Assembly: GCF_023111095.1 (NCBI RefSeq)
Contig: NZ_JALGYW010000023.1
Coordinates: forward strand, 1-64,000
Direction of reading: 5' to 3'
Length of the DNA stretch: 64,000 nt
Source: Maribellus sp. YY47
GTDB lineage: Bacteria; Bacteroidota; Bacteroidia; Bacteroidales; Prolixibacteraceae
Every line of letters begins with the position of its first letter. The stretch's first letter is position 1. The translations under genes and the position numbers were made by a program. Below, piece after piece: positions 17,637-25,947 of this stretch. The notes under the pieces were generated by a model that saw only the letters and a program-made list of their open reading frames with translations, was not told where the DNA came from and made no database searches.

Positions 17637-18845
17637 ATGAAAGTAGGAATTTTAAGAGAAGGAAAAACACCGCCCGATAAAAGAGTACCGCTAACACCGG
17701 AACAATGTGTGGAAGTGATGGAGAAATTTCCAACGGTTAAAGTGGTGGTTCAACCCAGTCCAATCCGAAGTTTTAAGGATGAAGAATACACGCAATTGGG
17801 GATTGAACTGCAGGAGGATTTGAGTGACTGCAATGTTTTACTGGGTGTAAAAGAAGTCCGTATCACAGATTTTATTCCGGGAAAAATTTACCTGTTTTTC
17901 TCTCATACGATCAAGAAACAAGCCTACAACCGGAAGTTGCTGCAAACCGTTTTGGAGAAGAATATTCAGTTAGTGGATTATGAGGTCTTGACCAACAAGG
18001 AAGGTTTCCGTATAATCGGTTTTGGGCGTTTTGCCGGACTGGTGGGTGCTTACAACGGACTGCGTGCTTTTGGGTTACGAAACCAATTATTTGATTTAAA
18101 ACCGGCACATCAGTGTAACGACCTGGCTGAAATGCTGCAGATACTTGATGGGATTCAACTGCCCCCGGTTAAAATCGCGGTAACAGGAGACGGAAGAGTG
18201 GCAGGAGGAGTACTGGAGATATTGAATCATATGAAGATTGTTCGGGTTAGTCCTGCCAGTTTTCTGAATGAAACAGCACCCAAAGAAGCGATTTACACAC
18301 AACTGCTACCCAACAATTATGCTCGCAGAAAAGACGGTGAAGCCTTTGAACTGATGCACTTTTTCAACCATCCCGAAATGTATGAAAATGCGTTTGAGCC
18401 TTTTACAAAAGCTACCGATCTGCTGATTGCAGCGGCTTACTGGGATCCAAAAGCACCTGTACTCTTTACGGTTGAAGATGCCCGAATGGAAGATTTCCGT
18501 ATCAGCGTAATTTCCGATATTACCTGTGATATTGAAGGATCCGTTCCAACAACAAAACGGGCCTCGACTATCGACGATCCGTTCTACGATTACAATCCGG
18601 AAACCGGTGAACTGGAAGCTGCTTTTTCAAGTCAGTCAAACATTTCGGTGCAGGCGGTCGACAACCTTCCGTGTGAATTACCCAAAGATGCCTCGCTTGA
18701 CTTTGGCCGAAACCTCATCGATAAAGTTTTTCCAAGTTTATTTGGCGAAGATACCGACGGTATTATTCAGCGGGCTTCGATTACGAAAGACGGGCAACTT
18801 ACCGGGCGCTTTGTTTATTTACAGGATTTTGCGGAGGGGAAGTGA
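17637..18845 (+). CDS. NAD(P)-dependent oxidoreductase of the alanine/saccharopine dehydrogenase type
   Basis: The product has 402 residues when started at the ATG at 17637; a longer frame from 17547 overlaps the divergent sulfatase leader and lacks homologous character. The N-terminus MKVGILREGKTPPDKRVPLTP is cut by family-typical blocks SHTIKKQ (near residue 86) and FGRFAGLVGAYNG (near 130), the AlaDh/PNT N-terminal fold. The nucleotide-binding part includes AVTGDGRVAGG near 182. The family includes alanine dehydrogenase and lysine-forming saccharopine dehydrogenase. The overall length and the C-terminal ending fit the latter better. The substrate is not certain. Confidence 0.8.
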   Translation: MKVGILREGKTPPDKRVPLTPEQCVEVMEKFPTVKVVVQPSPIRSFKDEEYTQLGIELQEDLSDCNVLLGVKEVRITDFIPGKIYLFFSHTIKKQAYNRKLLQTVLEKNIQLVDYEVLTNKEGFRIIGFGRFAGLVGAYNGLRAFGLRNQLFDLKPAHQCNDLAEMLQILDGIQLPPVKIAVTGDGRVAGGVLEILNHMKIVRVSPASFLNETAPKEAIYTQLLPNNYARRKDGEAFELMHFFNHPEMYENAFEPFTKATDLLIAAAYWDPKAPVLFTVEDARMEDFRISVISDITCDIEGSVPTTKRASTIDDPFYDYNPETGELEAAFSSQSNISVQAVDNLPCELPKDASLDFGRNLIDKVFPSLFGEDTDGIIQRASITKDGQLTGRFVYLQDFAEGK

Positions 18846-19072
18846 GCCACAGTAATTTGTAGAGATTGATAGTGAATTATTGTAATTGGTTGTTGACTGA
18901 TGATTCGTCACAGTTGGCAGTCGCAGTCTCAGAGCACAGTCCTCTTTTGGGGTAGTTGCAATTTGGCAATTCCACAATTTTGCAGTTTCTCGGTTTGCGA
19001 TTAAAGCATTTATTCATTACTCAATCCGTTAACAAGCCAGTCCTTCAAACCTTCTCCCCTTCAGTCCTTCAT
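18846..19072. repeat. Low-complexity intergenic tract (CAGTC / GCAATTT words)
   Basis: No gene is seen. The tract consists of near-repeats of words such as GGCAGTCGCAGTCTCAGAGCACAGTC and TTGCAATTTGGCAATTCC. It is of the same type as the tracts at 171-437 and 46195-46295. Confidence 0.6.
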
Positions 19073-19114
19073 AAAAAAACGCCGATCATTCCGTCTGTTG
19101 ACGGATGACCGACG
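19073..19114 (-). terminator. Terminator of htpG
   Basis: On the minus strand CGTCGGTCATCCGTC-AACA-GACGGAATGATCGGCG, a 15-bp stem with small mismatches, is followed by seven T residues. Confidence 0.9.
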
Positions 19115-19153
19115 CTGTTTTACTAATCCTTGACCAGATTTTGCTGAACAATT

Positions 19154-21214
19154 TTATTTAATCAATTCAACACTTCGTTTTACAAATTTGTCGAGGTCGG
19201 CTCCTTTCAACAAACCGTTGGCCAGCAACGCCAGGTCAACCATTTGTTTGGCCAGTTTATTGCTTTTGCCAAATTCAGTCAGCTTTCCTCTTTTTTCTTC
19301 TTCCAGTTTGACCAACTCGCTGTTCAGAGTATCCAGCTTTTCTTTGTCGGCTTGCGGAACTTCTTCGTCCTTTTTGCCTTCTTTGGCTTTTTCCAGACCA
19401 GCGATTTCCTCCTTTTTCACTTTAACAGAAGCTGTCAATTCTTCGAGGTTTTTACCCAGTTTTTTATCCTTGGCATCCAACACTTTCTTCACCAATGGAT
19501 GCGAAGTATTCACCACCAAACTCAGGTTTTCGGGCATATCGCCATAGAAGCTCATTCCGCCCTGCATCGCACTCATGTCCTTCATCCGGCGCATAAACTC
19601 GTTACGCGTAATTACCATTGGCGATCCGCTTTCACCCAAATCCTTGAAGTCAACGATAAAAGAATAATCTGTGGCTTCCGGACAAACTGCCTGAAAGATC
19701 GGTGACAATTCCTGTTTCTGTTCCCACGACAACTCTTCTTTCGCTGAATCTTCTTTTCTGATCAGGTGCTCCACCACATCCGAGTCAACACGCACAAAAC
19801 GTTTGTCTGTATACTGTTGCTCAAATTTATTGATCAGGTGAGGAGTCAGTACATCATCCAGTACCAGCACATCGTACCCTTTATTTTTGGCTTCTTCCAC
19901 AAAAGTATACTGTTCGGTTACGTTGGTGGTGTACAGATAAATGGTGTTATTGTCTTTGTCGGTCTGGTTCTCTTTTACCAGCTTTTCGTATTCTTCCCAG
20001 GTAAAATATTTATTCTCCGCATTTTTCAGCAGAAAGAAATTCATGGCCCTATCGTGGAATTTTTCTTCCGTCAGCATTCCGTATTCGATGAAAATCTTCA
20101 GATCGTCCCATTTCTTTTCGAACTCCTCGCGATTATCTTTAAACAACTGGTGCAAACGATCGGCTACTTTTTTATTGATGTGACTGCTGATCTTTTTCAC
20201 GTTTGAATCGCTCTGCAAATACGAACGCGAAACGTTCAACGGAATGTCGGGCGAATCGATCACACCGTGCAAAAGTGTCAGGAATTCGGGAACGATGCCT
20301 TCCACCGAGTCGGTAACAAAAACCTGGTTGCAATACAACTGGATTTTATTTTTCTGAACCTCAAAATTGCTTTTGATTTTCGGGAAATAAAGGACACCGG
20401 TGAGGTTAAACGGATAATCCACGTTCAGGTGAATGTTAAACAGCGGCTCTTCGCCAAACGGGTACAACTGACGGTAGAAGTTCTTGTAATCTTCGTCTTT
20501 CAGGTCTGCCGGAGCTTTTGTCCACGCCGGTGTTGTATCATTTATCTGGTTGTCCTCCTCAGTATCTACCTGCTTTCCGTCTTTCCAGTCTTTTTTCTTT
20601 CCGAAAACCACCGGAATCGGCAGGAACTTACAGTATTTATTCAGGATTTCTGAAATCTTCTGGTCATCGAGGAAACCTTTTTCCTCTTCGCTGATGTGCA
20701 TTACAATGTCAGTTCCAACACTGCCTTTTTCCACATCTTCGAGTGTATACTCCGGACTTCCGGTACAACTCCATTTCACTGCCTTTGCCCCGTCTTTGTA
20801 CGATTTGGTGATGACATCCACCTTTTCAGAAACCATGAACGAGCTGTAAAAACCCAATCCAAAATGACCGATAATGGCATGGGCATCTTCTTTGTATTTA
20901 TCCAAAAACTCGTTGGCGCCCGAAAAAGCGATCTGGTTAATGTATTTTTCCACCTCTTCGGCTGTCATACCGATACCGTTGTCAGAAACAGTAATGGTTT
21001 TGGCTTCTTTGTCGAGTTTTACAACCACTTTTGCTTCGCTCAAATCGCCGCTGTACTCACCTTTCGAGGCCAGTGTTTTTAGCTTTTGAGTCGCATCAAC
21101 GGCGTTCGAGACAATCTCGCGTAAAAAAATGTCGTGGTCAGAATAAAGAAATTTCTTGATTACCGGAAACAGATTTTCGCTGGTAACTCCAATTTTTCCT
21201 GTCTGCATATTCAT
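19154..21214 (-). CDS. htpG: Molecular chaperone HtpG (Hsp90)
   Basis: A 686-residue Hsp90. The N-terminal GHKL ATPase domain shows EIVSNAVDATQK (near residue 34), DNGIGMT (near 79) and GHFGLGFYSSFMVS (near 120). The middle domain and C-terminal dimerisation domain follow. The C-terminal third contains a Lys/Glu-rich segment (about 575-645), longer than in E. coli HtpG, as in other Bacteroidota. It remodels client proteins in an ATP cycle, working with DnaK. A sigma-54-like element lies 40-56 nt upstream and a strong terminator closes the gene, so it is monocistronic. Confidence 0.97.
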   Translation of the reverse strand: MNMQTGKIGVTSENLFPVIKKFLYSDHDIFLREIVSNAVDATQKLKTLASKGEYSGDLSEAKVVVKLDKEAKTITVSDNGIGMTAEEVEKYINQIAFSGANEFLDKYKEDAHAIIGHFGLGFYSSFMVSEKVDVITKSYKDGAKAVKWSCTGSPEYTLEDVEKGSVGTDIVMHISEEEKGFLDDQKISEILNKYCKFLPIPVVFGKKKDWKDGKQVDTEEDNQINDTTPAWTKAPADLKDEDYKNFYRQLYPFGEEPLFNIHLNVDYPFNLTGVLYFPKIKSNFEVQKNKIQLYCNQVFVTDSVEGIVPEFLTLLHGVIDSPDIPLNVSRSYLQSDSNVKKISSHINKKVADRLHQLFKDNREEFEKKWDDLKIFIEYGMLTEEKFHDRAMNFFLLKNAENKYFTWEEYEKLVKENQTDKDNNTIYLYTTNVTEQYTFVEEAKNKGYDVLVLDDVLTPHLINKFEQQYTDKRFVRVDSDVVEHLIRKEDSAKEELSWEQKQELSPIFQAVCPEATDYSFIVDFKDLGESGSPMVITRNEFMRRMKDMSAMQGGMSFYGDMPENLSLVVNTSHPLVKKVLDAKDKKLGKNLEELTASVKVKKEEIAGLEKAKEGKKDEEVPQADKEKLDTLNSELVKLEEEKRGKLTEFGKSNKLAKQMVDLALLANGLLKGADLDKFVKRSVELIK

Positions 21215-21253
21215 TATCGTTTTATGTTATTTTTCGTTTACGACGGGCAAAAA

Positions 21254-21270
21254 GTCAAACCTTGTGCCAA
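21254..21270 (-). promoter_or_regulatory. Sigma-54-like promoter element upstream of htpG
   Basis: On the minus strand the sequence is TTGGCAC-AAGG-TTTGAC. It has TGGCAC in the -24 position and TTGA at the -12 position with GG-N10-GA spacing, one base from the consensus TGGCAC-N5-TTGC. Transcription would begin near 21243, leaving a leader of about 30 nt before the ATG at 21214. Confidence 0.45.
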
Positions 21271-21360
21271 CCGGTATTTTTGTGACGAATTGACAGCCGC
21301 ATATGTAACAAATCAGACAGAATGGTAAAGAATTGATTTTATGTATTCAGCTTTTTGTTT

Positions 21361-21368
21361 TAATTTTG
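21361..21368 (+). promoter_or_regulatory. Candidate -7 element of the toxin-antitoxin operon
   Basis: TAATTTTG fits TAnnTTTG exactly and lies 19 nt before the antitoxin ATG at 21387. The nearest TTG upstream (21333) is spaced too far for a standard -33 element. Confidence 0.4.
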
Positions 21369-21386
21369 AGCTATTCACTTCATCAA

Positions 21387-21617
21387 ATGGAACTGGTTTT
21401 AAAATTAAATAAGAAACAGTTGAAGGTCTTTACTGATCTGGCGGATAAACTGAACATCAAACACTTTGTCGTGAATGATGAAGAGGAAGATGCTGCGTTG
21501 TACCGTGCTATGCAGGACGGTGATCAGAATATTTTGGAGGACCCCGATTTAAGCAACTTTGAGAACTGGCTCAAAGAATTAAAACTGAATACACAAGACA
21601 ATTCGAAAAAGATGTGA
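21387..21617 (+). CDS. Type II antitoxin, RelB-like (Bacteroidota type)
   Basis: A 76-residue acidic protein starting MELVLKLNKKQ, with a helical segment to about residue 40 and the acidic tail EDPDLSNFENWLKELK. The length, charge and position immediately before a RelE-like toxin mark it as the antitoxin of a type II module. The ATG at 21387 is preferred over a start 18 codons upstream because of the conserved N-terminal strand. It overlaps the toxin frame by about 40 nt, which suggests translational coupling. Confidence 0.75.
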   Translation: MELVLKLNKKQLKVFTDLADKLNIKHFVVNDEEEDAALYRAMQDGDQNILEDPDLSNFENWLKELKLNTQDNSKKM

Positions 21618-21838
21618 GGAAATACCCTGAGTTTAAGGGCCAGGTATTCGAAGTCGTCACACGTTTTAAAAACGCATCTTCCCTTGATGAAATTTCAAAT
21701 ATTAAAAAACTACAATCAAAAGAAAACGACTTTCGGATTAGACTCGGAAACTTTCGCCTTGGTTTTTCAGTCGTTGATGAAACCATCTTTTTTAAACGAT
21801 TTCTTCATCGAAAAGATATCTACAAATATTTCCCATAA
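21578..21838 (+). CDS. RelE/ParE-like toxin with non-canonical ATT start
   Basis: The frame stays open from the TGA at 21560 to the stop at 21838. Conserved RelE-type N-terminal residues KTEYTRQFEKDVRKYPEF are encoded before the first ordinary start codon (GTG at 21614). The codon standing where the family has its initiator Met is ATT at 21578; a CTG lies at 21566. Started at ATT the protein has 86 residues, ending KRFLHRKDIYKYFP, which fits the usual RelE-fold length. Such toxins usually cleave mRNA on the ribosome or act on gyrase. A GTG start would delete the first strand and helix 1, so I favour the rare start or an inactivating ATG-to-ATT change. Confidence 0.65.
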   Translation: MKTEYTRQFEKDVRKYPEFKGQVFEVVTRFKNASSLDEISNIKKLQSKENDFRIRLGNFRLGFSVVDETIFFKRFLHRKDIYKYFP

Positions 21839-21939
21839 AAGATAAATGCTTGCTTCATTTGAGGTTTCATGATATTTTCCCTGTTTTTTATTCCTTCAAA
21901 GTCATTTATTTTGTGTCGGTTAAGAATAATGAAAAAAGC

Positions 21940-23403
21940 ATGCTGGAGAAGTATTTCGAAAAGTTCAGGAAAAATATTGTTGGAATCGACCAGGAATTTG
22001 AGTCGCCTTATGGTAAAAAGAAGATTATTTACGGCGACTGGATTGCCAGCGGCAGGTTGTATCAACCGATTGAAGATCGCATCACCAACGATTTAGGCCC
22101 TTTTGTAGGAAATACGCACACCGAAACCAGCGAAACCGGCATTCGGATGACACATGCCTACCATCTTTCTCACAAACTAATTAAGCAACATGTAAACGCA
22201 GGTCCCAATGATGTGATCCTTACGGCAGGCTTTGGAATGACAGCCGTCATCAATAAATTTCAGCGTATTCTCGGGCTGAAATACTGTGGCAAAGTAAGCG
22301 GGAAAAGCTGTATAGCTGAACGCGAGCGCCCGGTGGTATTTATCACCCACATGGAACATCATTCGAATCAAACTTCGTGGTACGAAACCAGTGCCGATGT
22401 GGTGGTGATTGAGCCTGGAGAAGGCCTGCTGATTGATACCAATAACCTTCGGAAAGCTTTGGAGCAATACAAAAACAGAACATTCAAAATCGGATCGTTC
22501 ACGGCCTGTTCCAACGTAACCGGAGTTCGCACGCCCTACCACGAAATGGCCAAAATAATGCACGAATACGGGGGTGTGTGTTTTATCGATTTTGCAGCGT
22601 CGGCACCCTACGACGAGATCAATATGCATCCTGAAGATCCGATGGAGAAACTGGATGCCGTTATGTTTTCGCCCCATAAATTTTTGGGCGGACCGGGATC
22701 GTCAGGCGTTATTGTTTTTGATGCTTCGATGTACAAAAACGAAGTGCCCGATCAACCGGGCGGAGGAACTGTAGACTGGACCAATCCGTGGGGAAAATAT
22801 AAATATGTTGACGATATTGAAGTTCGTGAAGATGGCGGAACTCCGGGATTTCTTCAGTCGATTCGAACTGCTTTGTGTTTCGAACTGAAAGACAAAATGG
22901 GTGTGGAGAATATCCGCAAACGTGAAGAAGAGTTGCTGGAAAGAGCCTTTACCGGACTGGATAAAATACCAGGTTTAAATATTCTGGCCAACAATGTTCG
23001 CGACCGGCTGGGTGTGATTTCCTTTTATGTAGAAGGAATCCACTACAACCTGCTGGTTCGCTTGCTAAACGACCTGTACGGAATCCAAACCCGGGGCGGC
23101 TGTGCCTGTGCCGGAACCTACGGACATTTTTTACTGGAGGTTTCTTACGAAAAATCGGAGGAGATTACCGATAAGATCAGCCACGGCGACCTTTCTGAAA
23201 AACCGGGCTGGGTGCGCTGGTCGTTACACCCGACAATGACCGATGCAGAAGTGGATATTACAGTTGAAGCTCTAAGCGACATTGTTTCAAACATTGAAGA
23301 ATACCGGAAAGATTATCAATATATAAACCGGCAAAATGTATTTCAGCATAAAAACGACCGCAGCGATGATGAGTTGATGCAAAAATGGTTTACGCTGGAA
23401 TAA
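21940..23403 (+). CDS. Class V aminotransferase, cysteine desulfurase-like
   Basis: The product has 487 residues from the ATG at 21940; the longer TTG frame from 21850 adds residues unlike the family. The PLP-fold blocks are present: THTETSETG (near residue 55), HMEHHSNQTSW (near 140), DFAASAPYDEIN (near 218), and SPHKFLGGPGSSG with the PLP Lys near 245. A C-terminal RGGCACAGTYG holds Cys residues reminiscent of the active-site loop of desulfurases. Unlike IscS/SufS it is about 80 residues longer. It may desulfurate or transaminate an unknown amino acid. No Suf or Isc gene is near. Confidence 0.85.
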   Translation: MLEKYFEKFRKNIVGIDQEFESPYGKKKIIYGDWIASGRLYQPIEDRITNDLGPFVGNTHTETSETGIRMTHAYHLSHKLIKQHVNAGPNDVILTAGFGMTAVINKFQRILGLKYCGKVSGKSCIAERERPVVFITHMEHHSNQTSWYETSADVVVIEPGEGLLIDTNNLRKALEQYKNRTFKIGSFTACSNVTGVRTPYHEMAKIMHEYGGVCFIDFAASAPYDEINMHPEDPMEKLDAVMFSPHKFLGGPGSSGVIVFDASMYKNEVPDQPGGGTVDWTNPWGKYKYVDDIEVREDGGTPGFLQSIRTALCFELKDKMGVENIRKREEELLERAFTGLDKIPGLNILANNVRDRLGVISFYVEGIHYNLLVRLLNDLYGIQTRGGCACAGTYGHFLLEVSYEKSEEITDKISHGDLSEKPGWVRWSLHPTMTDAEVDITVEALSDIVSNIEEYRKDYQYINRQNVFQHKNDRSDDELMQKWFTLE

Positions 23404-23517
23404 GAAATACCTGGTTTTAGGGAATTGTTCTGTAGGGCGCGAAATCGCGGTCACAGACATTCAATAATTTACATAATCCTATTCTTGCTAAGCTTTGCTT
23501 TTTGTATCTTTATCGGG

Positions 23518-24267
23518 ATGGCAAAAAAATACAAAACCGGACTGGTACTAAGTGGCGGAGGGACAAGAGGATTCGCACATCTGGGAGTAATTGCAGCGCT
23601 TATCGAAATGGATATTAAACCCGATGTGATATCGGGGGTGAGCGCCGGAGCAATTGCCGGCGCTTTTATTGCTGCCGGAAAATCGCCCGAACAAATCATG
23701 GAAATCTTCAAGAAAGGCTGGTTTTTTCAATACACCAAAATTCATATTCCGGTGGATGGTTTGCTAAAACTCGACGGTATCAGGGAAATCATAGAAAAAG
23801 AGATCGAGGCAAAAAAAATCGAGGAGCTCGACATTCCTTTTTTTGTGGGTGTATCGAACCTTAACAAGGGAATTGTGGAGTACCGCAACAAAGGGCCGCT
23901 GGGAAAAACAGTACTGGCATCATCGTCGATACCCGTTTTGTTTGCCCCGGTTACACTGGGCCGCGACCTGTATGTAGACGGAGGACTGATCGACAATTTC
24001 CCGATTGAACCGATAAAAAACGACTGTGAGCAACTTATCGTTTCCAACATCAGCCCAATTAACCCCAAAGCGAAGCTGAAAAACCTGGTTCAGATTGCCA
24101 CGCGAACGGTTTACATGAGTGTGAACGCCAAAATCGATGAAGTAAAAAAACAGGCCACGCATTATATTGAACCCCGTGGCATTGATGAATACGACATCTT
24201 CCTGCGAAAACATGCCGACGAGCTGTACGAAATGGGTTACAAGGCCACGAAAAAAGCTTTTCAATAA
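23518..24267 (+). CDS. Patatin-like phospholipase (RssA/YchK type)
   Basis: The product has 249 residues from the ATG at 23518. Upstream in-frame codons give a pseudo-hydrophobic stretch, but the family starts at MAKKYKTGLVLSGGG. The catalytic dyad is visible: oxyanion loop SGGGTRGFAH (about residues 11-20), nucleophile elbow GVSAGA (Ser near 42) and DGGLIDNFP with Asp near 158. These are hydrolases of acyl esters acting on membrane lipids from the cytoplasmic side. The downstream hairpin at 24265-24297 faces the convergent GroES-like gene. Confidence 0.92.
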   Translation: MAKKYKTGLVLSGGGTRGFAHLGVIAALIEMDIKPDVISGVSAGAIAGAFIAAGKSPEQIMEIFKKGWFFQYTKIHIPVDGLLKLDGIREIIEKEIEAKKIEELDIPFFVGVSNLNKGIVEYRNKGPLGKTVLASSSIPVLFAPVTLGRDLYVDGGLIDNFPIEPIKNDCEQLIVSNISPINPKAKLKNLVQIATRTVYMSVNAKIDEVKKQATHYIEPRGIDEYDIFLRKHADELYEMGYKATKKAFQ

Positions 24268-24297
24268 AAAAGCCATCTCAATACAAATTGAAATGGC
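24265..24297 (-). terminator. Terminator between convergent patatin and GroES-like genes
   Basis: A GCCAT-C-TCAAT / ATTGA-A-ATGGC stem is followed on the minus strand by six T residues. It overlaps the patatin stop codon. Confidence 0.75.
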
Positions 24298-24327
24298 CCG
24301 ACTATTCTGATAAGTAATCTACTCTTT

Positions 24328-24711
24328 CTATTTAAAAAGGTTTTCGTCCCGAATAATCATCAAAATGGCAGAATGCGGAAGAATTATGTATTTCTCATTA
24401 TTAAACTCAATCTCGTGCCCGCTTTTATTCAGATAAACCGCCAGATCGCCAATGTGCGTTTGAAGCGGTACATATTTTACCGTTTCCTTGCTTTCTTTCC
24501 ATACCTCGTCTTCTTCATTAACCGCAGGAATCGGATAACCAGGGCCCACTTTTACAATGTAGCCACTTTGTATTTGTTCCTTTTCCTGAACGGTTGGCGG
24601 CAGGTAGAGTCCTGATTTGGTTTTACCTGCCGGGTTTTTGGGTTTTACCAGCACACGGTCGCCCACCATGATAAATTTTTCGAGGTCTTTTTCTTCTATT
24701 ACTAACGACAT
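24328..24711 (-). CDS. GroES-like 10-kDa co-chaperonin family protein
   Basis: The ATG at 24711 is chosen because a strong ribosome-binding site, AAGGAGAG, ends 7 nt before it. The product then has 127 residues, about 30 more than GroES. The chaperonin-10 fold is recognisable from VGDRVLVKPK near residue 17, SGLYLPPTVQEKEQIQSG (near 32) and AVYLNKSGHEIEF (near 92). The N-terminal extension, the changed mobile loop and the lack of an adjacent groEL suggest a divergent paralogue rather than the main GroES. A GroEL partner elsewhere in the genome is likely. Confidence 0.82.
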   Translation of the reverse strand: MSLVIEEKDLEKFIMVGDRVLVKPKNPAGKTKSGLYLPPTVQEKEQIQSGYIVKVGPGYPIPAVNEEDEVWKESKETVKYVPLQTHIGDLAVYLNKSGHEIEFNNEKYIILPHSAILMIIRDENLFK

Positions 24712-25120
24712 ACTCTCTCCTTTTTCAATCCAATAAATAAAATTATTCCGGTTTCGAAATAAAAAATTTGTTCTGCAAACCAATTTGCCGGAGGTAAAAA
24801 TAGCAAAGAATCAAGAAATACAATGTTTCACTTCCAAATACAAAAAAAATATTCAAAATAAACATTTTCATATATAGCTGATTTAATGCATATTAAAAAC
24901 TTAAGTTGAGAATATTCTAATTTTTGACGCTACTATGTATTGCATGGTATTAGTTTTTATTCATATATTTGTAATGCAATGTTCAATGTTTTATAAAGTA
25001 CATTTTAAAAAAAAGTTCTAAAAAACTGTAACGAAACAAAAACTTGATCGTCTTAATAGCAGAAAACAAAAAAACAAGCAAAGCAAGAAACAAGAAAACA
25101 AGAAGCAGGAGGAAAAAGTC
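24712..25120. promoter_or_regulatory. AT-rich divergent intergenic region
   Basis: The region separates the GroES-like gene from the W-M repeat protein. It carries a TATATTTG box at 24964-24971, with a TTG 21 nt before it at 24940-24942, as a candidate promoter. A long purine-rich leader follows, ending in AGGAGG just before the ATG at 25121. No gene is seen in it. Confidence 0.5.
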
Positions 25121-25654
25121 ATGAAAACAAGAAACAATGTTCAGAAAGCAATCACCAAAACAATGGCAGTCATTATGAGCTTGGTTTTAATCAGCATAAC
25201 CGTAAATGCTCAGGAGTTCTGGAAAACAGTTTTGAAAAACAACAGCTTTAGTCAAATTGCTTACGCCATGAGCGAACAAAGAACAGGAGCTGCAGCAACC
25301 ACAGAAACATTAGTTGCCGATTACACCGAACTGGGTTCCCTTTTTGTTGCCGAAGCAGAACCTTCACTGCAGTTGGAAGACTGGATGACGGATGCAAGCC
25401 GCTTCACACCCATGATGGCAATAGTACCGGAAACAGAAAATGCATTGGAACTGGAAGACTGGATGATGAATGAAAGTCTGTTCAGCAGCACTGCCGGCAT
25501 GCTAACAGTTGAAGCAGAACCCGCATTGCAAGTAGAAAGCTGGATGACCGATGCATCAAGATTCGACGTAAGAAATTTGAAAGTAGAAACCGAAGTTGAA
25601 CCCAAACTGAAAGTAGAAAACTGGATGACAAACAACTTGGCCTGGAAATTTTAA
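25121..25654 (+). CDS. Secreted protein with four LxxExWM repeats, unknown function
   Basis: A 177-residue protein with a signal peptide (about 1-30, ending TVNAQ) and an unusually strong ribosome-binding site (AGGAGG, 9 nt before the ATG). The mature part holds four copies of an acidic motif, E-x2-L-x-[LV]-E-x-W-M-x4-[SA]: near residues 80-95, 106-121, 133-148 and 160-175. Trp and Met are invariant in all four. Copies 1 and 3 both read WMTDASRF. I do not recognise a named family. The long AT-rich leader and strong terminator suggest an abundant, independently regulated product. Confidence 0.75.
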   Translation: MKTRNNVQKAITKTMAVIMSLVLISITVNAQEFWKTVLKNNSFSQIAYAMSEQRTGAAATTETLVADYTELGSLFVAEAEPSLQLEDWMTDASRFTPMMAIVPETENALELEDWMMNESLFSSTAGMLTVEAEPALQVESWMTDASRFDVRNLKVETEVEPKLKVENWMTNNLAWKF

Positions 25655-25674
25655 ACAGCGAATACCTCATTTTT

Positions 25675-25711
25675 AAACCGTTATCTTTCGAAAGAAGATA
25701 GCGGTTTTTTT
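25675..25711 (+). terminator. Terminator after the W-M repeat gene
   Basis: The stem AACCGTTATCTT / AAGATAGCGGTT with small mismatches is followed by seven T residues. Confidence 0.88.
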
Positions 25712-25734
25712 ATGGCAAAATTTTACTGATTATA

Positions 25735-25870
25735 TTTTATACTCATCTTCTTATCCTTCCGTCTTAATGCCTAACCGTTTACTTATCTTTTCGCTATTTG
25801 AATTCGAAGAAAATACAAATGATTTCAATAAGAAACATCGAATAAGGAATAAGAAATCAGGAAATAAAAC
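25735..25870. repeat. Dispersed intergenic repeat, copy B
   Basis: It shares with copy A (3860-4092) the segments GAAGAAAATAC, AATAAGAAACAT and GAATAAGAAATCAG in the same order, and a preceding CATCTTCTTATCCTTCC-type segment. It lies just 3' of a terminator, as copy A does. Confidence 0.6.
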
Positions 25871-25947
25871 TGATCATCTCTCCATTGCTTAAGCAAGAAC
25901 CAGGACAGTGGGTTAATAAAACAGAATTAAAAATATTTTATGGACGA

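Noticed and set aside
21614-21838. GTG at 21614 as the toxin start
   Set aside because: It would drop the first strand and helix that the upstream in-frame codons clearly encode.
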